Shown: in pieces, positions 6,250-9,334 of the stretch | Position numbering within the stretch: the first letter of the stretch is position 1 | How the letters are laid out: every line of letters starts with the position of its first letter | NCBI GenBank assembly: GCA_013001485.1 | Contig: JABDMN010000028.1 | Span: 1-9,334, forward strand | DNA from: Acidimicrobiia bacterium | GTDB lineage: Bacteria > Actinomycetota > Acidimicrobiia > Spongiisociales > UBA5794 | DNA length: 9,334 bases | Direction: 5' to 3' | The notes under the pieces: generated by a model | What the model was told of the DNA's origin: nothing | Seen by the model: the letters and a program-made list of their open reading frames with translations, nothing else | Database searches by the model: none | Made by a program: the position numbers and the translations under genes

Positions 6250-6286
6250 CGCTTTTAACTTAGACGTTAATTAACGAGTTCGTCAA
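6250..6286 (-). promoter_or_regulatory. Probable leaderless promoter of the arsR-SRPBCC operon
   Basis: On the minus strand TTGACG (6286-6281) and TAAGTT (6262-6257) are separated by 18 bases, and the ATG follows the -10 box after 7 bases. This fits a sigma-70-type promoter whose transcript starts at or next to the start codon, consistent with the lack of a Shine-Dalgarno before 6249. The boxes were placed by eye. Confidence 0.55.
6265..6276. promoter_or_regulatory. Perfect 12-base palindrome CGTTAATTAACG, candidate ArsR operator
   Basis: The sequence is an exact palindrome and lies wholly inside the spacer between the -35 and -10 boxes of the arsR operon promoter. A repressor dimer bound there would occlude RNA polymerase. 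An additional TTAAC half-like element lies at 6255-6259, so the full site may be longer. It is also a local A+T-rich island in a G+C-rich window. Confidence 0.6.
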
Positions 6287-6312
6287 GTAAGACAGCGACT
6301 CCGAATAGCGGA

Positions 6313-6358
6313 AGCCCCTTGGTGACCCGTCGGCCTCCAAGGGGCTCCCTGCGACGGG
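6313..6358. repeat. 10-base-pair hairpin with a loop able to form a pseudoknot
   Basis: AGCCCCTTGG (6313-6322) and CCAAGGGGCT (6337-6346) form a perfect 10-base-pair stem around a 14-base loop. Within the loop, CCCGTCG (6326-6332) is exactly complementary to CGACGGG just downstream (6352-6358), the layout of an H-type pseudoknot. The left arm can alternatively pair with 6515-6523. Confidence 0.6.
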
Positions 6359-6361
6359 CCA

Positions 6362-6397
6362 GCGGAGGTGGCATTGGTGGTAATGGGTGACCTCCGC
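6362..6397. repeat. Nested inverted repeat
   Basis: GCGGAGGT (6362-6369) pairs perfectly with ACCTCCGC (6390-6397). Inside the 20-base loop a second small stem, CATT (6372-6375) with AATG (6382-6385), leaves the six-base loop GGTGGT, so the element is a hairpin with an internal loop. Confidence 0.55.
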
Positions 6398-6412
6398 CGC
6401 TTGTTCCCGTCA

Positions 6413-6449
6413 GGTCAGGGACCGCTTGTGTGGTGGTGCGGTCCCGACC
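6413..6449. repeat. 12-base-pair hairpin with one bulged base
   Basis: GGTC (6413-6416), one unpaired A, and GGGACCGC (6418-6425) pair with GCGGTCCC (6438-6445) and GACC (6446-6449). The loop is 12 bases, rich in G and T on the plus strand. Confidence 0.6.
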
Positions 6450-6473
6450 CGGAAATGGTAGCCAAGACGCGAC

Positions 6474-6501
6474 GATGGGCCGGTGGGGGAACCGGCCCAT
6501 C
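6474..6501 (-). terminator. Strong 11-base-pair hairpin, likely terminator of the DivIVA-like gene
   Basis: GATGGGCCGGT (6474-6484) and ACCGGCCCATC (6491-6501) form a perfect, very G+C-rich stem with a six-base loop, TCCCCC on the minus strand. It is the first hairpin met by transcription after the DivIVA-like stop, 44 bases downstream. No run of T follows on the minus strand, but G+C-rich actinobacterial terminators often lack one. It may instead protect the mRNA 3' end or belong to the larger fold. Confidence 0.45.
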
Positions 6502-6545
6502 ATCTTCCTCACACAGGGGCTTCTCAGCCACTTCGGAGGTGCCCG

Positions 6546-8180
6546 CTATTCGCTCGTCGAGGTGTCCTCGACCGCCCCGAGCGCCTCTTCCAGCCGGCGG
6601 CGAAGGCCGCCGGTGCGCCGTTGGTAGATCGTTTGTGTGCCGCGGTCACGATGAACTTCCACAACCGGCTCGTCGCCGGTCAGGTCGATCGTGAGCGACT
6701 CTGGTTCAGTTCGCTGCTCTGGCAGAAGACCCGATCCGTCGGGTATCGGAGTCCCCAGTCCGGCCGAGGCTGCGAAGGCCTCGGCGGCGCGGAGGTCGTC
6801 GACACCCCAGCCGGCGAAGCCGCTGGGCTCGGGCTCGTTGCCGGCGGTCCCTGGTGCGTCCCACGGCTCCTCGGCGACGTCGTGGCCCACGGAACCCTCG
6901 GATGGGACCGGCTCGTCGAATTCCTCGTCGACGTCCGTGACCTCGACCATCTCGATCACGTCGGCGACGTGGTCGGCGACGGTGGCCTCGTCGTCCTCCG
7001 AGGGCTCTTCATCGCTGTCATCGGAGACGAGCTCGACGACCTCGGAGACCGGCGGCGGATCCTCGACGGCGATGGACGGGAACCCTGCGGGGGTCCAGCT
7101 CGCCACGTTGCCTGCCGTCACCACGGCGGTGCCGGAAACCATTCCGACTGCCGCACGGGGCTCCAACCGTTCGAGGGCGAACATGCTCTCGGCGACGACG
7201 ACCCTCTCGAGGGCTAGTTCGGCAAGACCGTGGAGTTCGGCCTCGATCTCGCTGACGGCCGTGCGCAGCTGGGCCAGACGACGCTCGAGGGCGTCCTTCT
7301 CCTCCCGGGCGTCGACCGTGATCTCGAGGGCACGCTCTCGGGCGTGCTCGAGGATGCGACCAGCCTGGCTCTGCGACGAGGACAGTCGGTCCTCAGCCTC
7401 GGTCCGAGACCGGGTGAGGACGGCGGCAGCTTCGGCTGCCGCCGACCGCGTTGTCTCCTCGGCGGCCTCCGTGGCCTGTTCGGTGACGGTCGCCGCGTGT
7501 GTCTCGGCCTCCTCAACCATCGCCGACGTCTCAGACGTTGTGTCGTCGAGCATCCGCTGGCTGGTCGTCTGTGCCTGATCGCGCACGTCGTCGGCTTCGG
7601 CGACGGCCATCTCGAGTGTGGCTGTGGCAGCGCGCTCGGACATCTCCATCCGCTGTTGTGCTTCGCGGCGAGCATCGGTCAGAAGCTCTTCGGCTTCCTG
7701 GTGCGACGCCGCCACCATCTTCTCTGTTTCGGCCTCGATGGCCCCGGCGATGTGCTCTGCCGATGCGACGATCTGGTCGGCCGCTTCCTCGGCCTCCGTG
7801 AGCGTCGCCTGGCTCTGGGTCTTCAGCTCGTGCGCCTTGCTCAACGACTCGGTGCGGACCATCTCGGCCTCGGCCTTGCACGACTCGATCAACTCGTGTG
7901 ACGTGGTGAACGCCTCTTTGCGGAGCTCTTCAGCGTGGAGCTGCGCCTCGGCAACCATCTCGTCCTTGGTGCGCTGGGCGGCCACCAGTATGCGCTGGAT
8001 CGCCTCAGACGGTTCCTGGGCCTCGCGCAACGCCTCTTCGAGCGCGACGACGCGCTGCTCAAAAGTACGGAGTGCTTCGGCCACTCTGGCCATCACTGCA
8101 TCTACTTCCGAGGGGTCATAACCCCTGCGACGCACGGCAGTGAATTCGTGCTTCGCGACGGTAGACGCATCTACCTTCAT
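6546..8180 (-). CDS. Long DivIVA-like coiled-coil protein, 544 residues
   Basis: The N-terminus carries a DivIVA-type domain (about 12-47) with FTAVRRRGYDPSEVDAVM, the 'RGYD..EVD' signature that marks the conserved membrane-sensing end of these polar and septal scaffolds. Residues about 60-327 are an almost uninterrupted Ala/Glu-rich coiled coil with a single cysteine (Cys101). Residues about 330-500 are low-complexity and acidic (SDDSDEEPSEDDEATV, then VDEEFDEPVPSEG). The C-terminus ends in a basic amphipathic segment (YQRRTGGLRRRLEEALGAVED, 519-539). Actinobacterial DivIVA (Wag31) is about half this length and directs polar growth; the large size and acidic region suggest a scaffold that spaces or recruits partners, which is inference. 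A GGAGGAA Shine-Dalgarno lies about 7 bases before the ATG. There are no membrane segments. The gene stands alone. Confidence 0.85.
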   Translation of the reverse strand: MKVDASTVAKHEFTAVRRRGYDPSEVDAVMARVAEALRTFEQRVVALEEALREAQEPSEAIQRILVAAQRTKDEMVAEAQLHAEELRKEAFTTSHELIESCKAEAEMVRTESLSKAHELKTQSQATLTEAEEAADQIVASAEHIAGAIEAETEKMVAASHQEAEELLTDARREAQQRMEMSERAATATLEMAVAEADDVRDQAQTTSQRMLDDTTSETSAMVEEAETHAATVTEQATEAAEETTRSAAAEAAAVLTRSRTEAEDRLSSSQSQAGRILEHARERALEITVDAREEKDALERRLAQLRTAVSEIEAELHGLAELALERVVVAESMFALERLEPRAAVGMVSGTAVVTAGNVASWTPAGFPSIAVEDPPPVSEVVELVSDDSDEEPSEDDEATVADHVADVIEMVEVTDVDEEFDEPVPSEGSVGHDVAEEPWDAPGTAGNEPEPSGFAGWGVDDLRAAEAFAASAGLGTPIPDGSGLLPEQRTEPESLTIDLTGDEPVVEVHRDRGTQTIYQRRTGGLRRRLEEALGAVEDTSTSE

Positions 8181-8317
8181 CCCGACTTCCTCCCTGCCGC
8201 CCCGCCCGCAACCTGCCCCTTACGACGGACTGCGAAACGACCAGGTGGTCGTCTTTACCCTGTGTGTGCCCCGGCACCGTACTGAGATCGCGAAAACCGG
8301 CGCAAATCGTTTTGCCC
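8181..8317. other. Divergent control region between the DivIVA-like and HTH-ClpS genes
   Basis: No gene fits here. The region holds the DivIVA-like ribosome-binding site, the 16-base palindrome at 8237-8252 and a smaller inverted repeat, GTGCC-CC-GGCAC (8266-8277). On the minus strand a TAAAGA at 8257-8252 could be a -10 box for the DivIVA-like gene, without a convincing -35. Confidence 0.4.
8237..8252. promoter_or_regulatory. 16-base inverted repeat ACGACCA-GG-TGGTCGT, candidate operator
   Basis: Perfect 7-base arms around GG lie between two divergent genes, 57 bases upstream of the DivIVA-like ATG and about 100 bases upstream of the HTH-ClpS operon. This is typical of a dimer-binding site. 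The adjacent excisionase-type HTH protein is one candidate binder, but nothing in the sequence proves the link. Confidence 0.4.
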
Positions 8318-8353
8318 TTGTCGATGGAGATCGGCTCCCATAAGGTTGGCGAC
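8318..8353 (+). promoter_or_regulatory. Probable leaderless promoter of the HTH-clpS-DUF2017 operon
   Basis: TTGTCG (8318-8323), a 17-base spacer and TAAGGT (8341-8346) are followed after 7 bases by GTG at 8354. Box quality and spacing fit a sigma-70-type actinobacterial promoter (TAnnnT -10), and the distance puts the transcript start on the GTG itself. This argues against the upstream ATG at 8324, which would lie in the spacer. Confidence 0.55.
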
Positions 8354-8584
8354 GTGGATCCGATCACAGTCGACATCAACAAGGAATGGTTGTCCGTAGC
8401 TGACATCGCCGAGTACATGGATGTGTCGGCCTTCGTCGTCACCAGCCTGCTCCGCGGTCACGAACTCCCCGGTGTGAAGTTCGGCCGTGAGTGGCGTGTT
8501 GCTCGCCTCGACTTCCAGGACTGGCTCAACGCACGGAGACAGGAGTCCGCCACCGAGGTGGCGAACACGTTGCGCAACCAGTGA
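8354..8584 (+). CDS. Excisionase-type helix-turn-helix DNA-binding protein, 76 residues
   Basis: A small HTH_17/MerR-like 'excisionase family' protein. The core [25 protein letters not shown] begins about residue 11 and ends at 35 (recognition helix [12 protein letters not shown]). It is followed by [21 protein letters not shown], the wing and last helix, from about residue 38 to 58. Such proteins bind DNA as regulators or recombination factors; no phage genes or integrase are nearby, so a housekeeping regulator is more likely. I place the start at GTG 8354 because a TTGTCG/TAAGGT promoter ends 7 bases before it; ATG 8324 would add 10 residues with no Shine-Dalgarno. The TGA stop overlaps the GTG start of clpS (GTGA), so the two are translationally coupled, an unusual partner for clpS. 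Confidence 0.8.
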   Translation: MDPITVDINKEWLSVADIAEYMDVSAFVVTSLLRGHELPGVKFGREWRVARLDFQDWLNARRQESATEVANTLRNQ

Positions 8585-8874
8585 AGCCGGCGTCGACGGT
8601 CGAGGTCCCGGTACACGAGCCGGACGTCGACGAATCCCCCGATACCGACACTCCGTGGAACGTTGTCGTGTGGAATGACCCGGTGAACCTCATGTCCTAC
8701 GTGGTGTGGGTGCTTCGAAAGCTGTTCGGACACTCCGAGCCCAAGGCGACAAAGCTGATGCTTCAGGTGCACAACGACGGCCGCGCGATTGTCAGCTCAG
8801 GACCACTCGAGGCTGCGGAGATCGATTGCTATCGGCTCCACCGCCATGGCCTGTGGGCCACCCTCGAGCAATGA
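8581..8874 (+). CDS. clpS: ClpS, N-degron adaptor for the ClpAP/ClpCP protease
   Basis: A 97-residue protein, the normal length for ClpS. After about 28 variable residues the ClpS core is clear: [20 protein letters not shown] (29-48), with the substrate-pocket 'NDxxN' motif. It continues [24 protein letters not shown] (51-74) and ends [20 protein letters not shown] (79-96). ClpS binds proteins with bulky hydrophobic N-terminal residues and hands them to the Clp ATPase (ClpC in actinobacteria). The GTG at 8581 overlaps the HTH gene stop and gives the right length; the frame remains open further upstream but there lies over the HTH gene. The stop overlaps the next start by four bases. The unstructured acidic N-terminus ([19 protein letters not shown]) is typical. 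Confidence 0.95.
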   Translation: MKPASTVEVPVHEPDVDESPDTDTPWNVVVWNDPVNLMSYVVWVLRKLFGHSEPKATKLMLQVHNDGRAIVSSGPLEAAEIDCYRLHRHGLWATLEQ

Positions 8875-9334
8875 AGGCTCGCGCGATTGCCGGCGGAGTT
8901 GAACTGGTCCTCGACCCGGAGGAAGCCGGGTTCGTGAGGAGTCTCCCCGATTACCTCGACGGGCTCGGAGACGATCAGGACGATCCCGCGGTCCGCCGCC
9001 TCACGCCGATCATCCATCCCGACGACGACGATGCCTCTGCGGAGTTCGACCGTTTCGTTGGCCCGGCCCTCGCCGATGAGCGCCGTGAAGATCGCGACCT
9101 GGTCGCAACCGCGATTCAGGCCGGCACCACCCGCCTCACCACAGAAGAAGCCGAGGCGGTGCTGCGCGTCGTTGGCGAGGTGCGGTTGGCGTTGGCGGCC
9201 CGTCACGGATTGCTCGACGACCCCGGTGGTTCGATGCCCGAGCCATCAGCGTCGAGCCCGCGAGCCCAGATGGTGATCCATCATCTGGGCTGGATGATGG
9301 AGCAGATCACCGAGGCGTTGGTCGCCGGTCTCTG
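8871..9334 (+). CDS. DUF2017-family protein, cut by the window end
   Basis: An open frame begins at ATG 8871, overlapping the clpS stop (ATGA), and runs to the window edge: 154 complete codons, no stop. It starts [22 protein letters not shown], continues [11 protein letters not shown], then [40 protein letters not shown] and [18 protein letters not shown]. This is the layout of DUF2017, a cytoplasmic actinobacterial family of unknown function whose gene almost always follows clpS. The final visible segment resembles the family's C-terminal helix, so only a few residues should be missing. The constant pairing suggests a role with ClpS or the Clp protease, but no activity is established. The acidic run [10 protein letters not shown] is unusual only in its length. 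Confidence 0.88.
   Translation, partial: MKARAIAGGVELVLDPEEAGFVRSLPDYLDGLGDDQDDPAVRRLTPIIHPDDDDASAEFDRFVGPALADERREDRDLVATAIQAGTTRLTTEEAEAVLRVVGEVRLALAARHGLLDDPGGSMPEPSASSPRAQMVIHHLGWMMEQITEALVAGL

Larger units (their letters stand above)
6302..6552. other. Gene-free stretch with four tandem inverted repeats; candidate structured RNA or compound terminator
   Basis: Between the arsR promoter and the stop of the DivIVA-like gene there is no plausible gene. There are four consecutive strong inverted repeats (6313-6346, 6362-6397, 6413-6449, 6474-6501). They are enclosed by two nested long-range pairings: 6302-6311 with 6543-6552 (10 of 10 bases) and 6311-6319 with 6515-6523 (9 of 9). Together these could fold as a multibranched RNA on either strand. 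As both flanking genes read leftward, the minus strand is transcribed at least as the 3' part of the DivIVA mRNA. I do not recognise it as a known RNA class. Confidence 0.4.

Noticed and set aside
6411..6466. Resemblance to the SRP RNA core (GGTCAGG and, further on, CCCGGAAATGGTAGCC)
   Set aside because: In SRP RNA these elements flank a GGAA tetraloop directly; here a 12-base-pair hairpin separates them and the AGCAGCC bulge is missing.
6474..6501. 6C RNA, because the minus-strand loop is TCCCCC
   Set aside because: 6C RNA needs two hairpins with runs of at least six C in their loops; only one loop with five C is present.
6311..6523. Small non-autonomous transposon (MITE) with terminal inverted repeats
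   Set aside because: No target-site duplication at the ends and no second copy in the window; the palindromes inside are better explained by RNA folding, though a genome-wide copy search would settle it.
7230..7901. Plus-strand frame rich in Leu/Gly opposite the coiled coil
   Set aside because: Antisense image of the Ala/Glu codons in the DivIVA-like gene; no independent support.
8354..8584. Phage or mobile-element excisionase
   Set aside because: No integrase, att-like repeats or phage genes nearby, and the gene is fused into the clpS operon by overlap; a cellular regulator is more likely.
8829..9206. Minus-strand frame over clpS and DUF2017
   Set aside because: It opposes two recognised overlapping genes and has no recognisable motif.

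Overview
The window looks like a chromosomal stretch from a high-G+C actinobacterium. An Acidimicrobiia-type lineage is my best guess, but this is inferred from gene content only. Supporting signs are a DivIVA-type coiled-coil protein, ClpS overlapping a DUF2017 gene, a Flp/Tad pilus cluster without an outer-membrane secretin, several starts that look leaderless, and very G+C-rich codon use that produces long antisense shadow frames.

Region 1 (1-3040, minus strand) is the start of a Tad/Flp pilus operon. In transcription order it holds an unrecognised 99-residue protein, a CpaB/RcpC-like SAF-domain protein, a CpaE/TadZ-like MinD-type ATPase with a degenerate P-loop, a compact CpaF/TadA secretion ATPase, and the N-terminus of a membrane protein that is probably TadB-like and runs off the window. 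All four junctions are 4-base stop/start overlaps, so the operon appears translationally coupled.

Region 2 (3041-3469) is a divergent control region with a 13-base inverted repeat, followed by a small ArsR-family repressor on the plus strand.

Region 3 (3466-6286, minus strand) is a probable five-gene unit: ArsR repressor, SRPBCC/AHSA1 protein, class I methyltransferase, DJ-1/PfpI-family protein and a YbaN-like (DUF454) membrane protein. Its promoter has a perfect 12-base palindrome between the -35 and -10 boxes and appears to give a leaderless transcript. The last gene meets the plus-strand arsR tail to tail within one CTAG.

Region 4 (about 6287-6545) has no gene. It holds four strong inverted repeats in a row. 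One can form a pseudoknot, and two nested long-range pairings enclose the set. This is the most unusual part of the window: a candidate structured RNA or a compound termination element downstream of the DivIVA gene.

Region 5 (6546-8180, minus strand) is a 544-residue DivIVA-like protein. It has an N-terminal DivIVA domain, a long Ala/Glu-rich coiled coil, an acidic low-complexity region and a basic C-terminal helix. A divergent control region with a 16-base palindrome separates it from the next operon.

Region 6 (8318-9334, plus strand) is an operon of an excisionase-type HTH protein, the N-degron adaptor ClpS and a DUF2017 protein cut by the window end, again with 4-base overlaps. A good leaderless promoter (TTGTCG, 17 bases, TAAGGT) points to a GTG start for the HTH gene.

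No tRNA, rRNA, CRISPR array, insertion sequence or transposase was seen.
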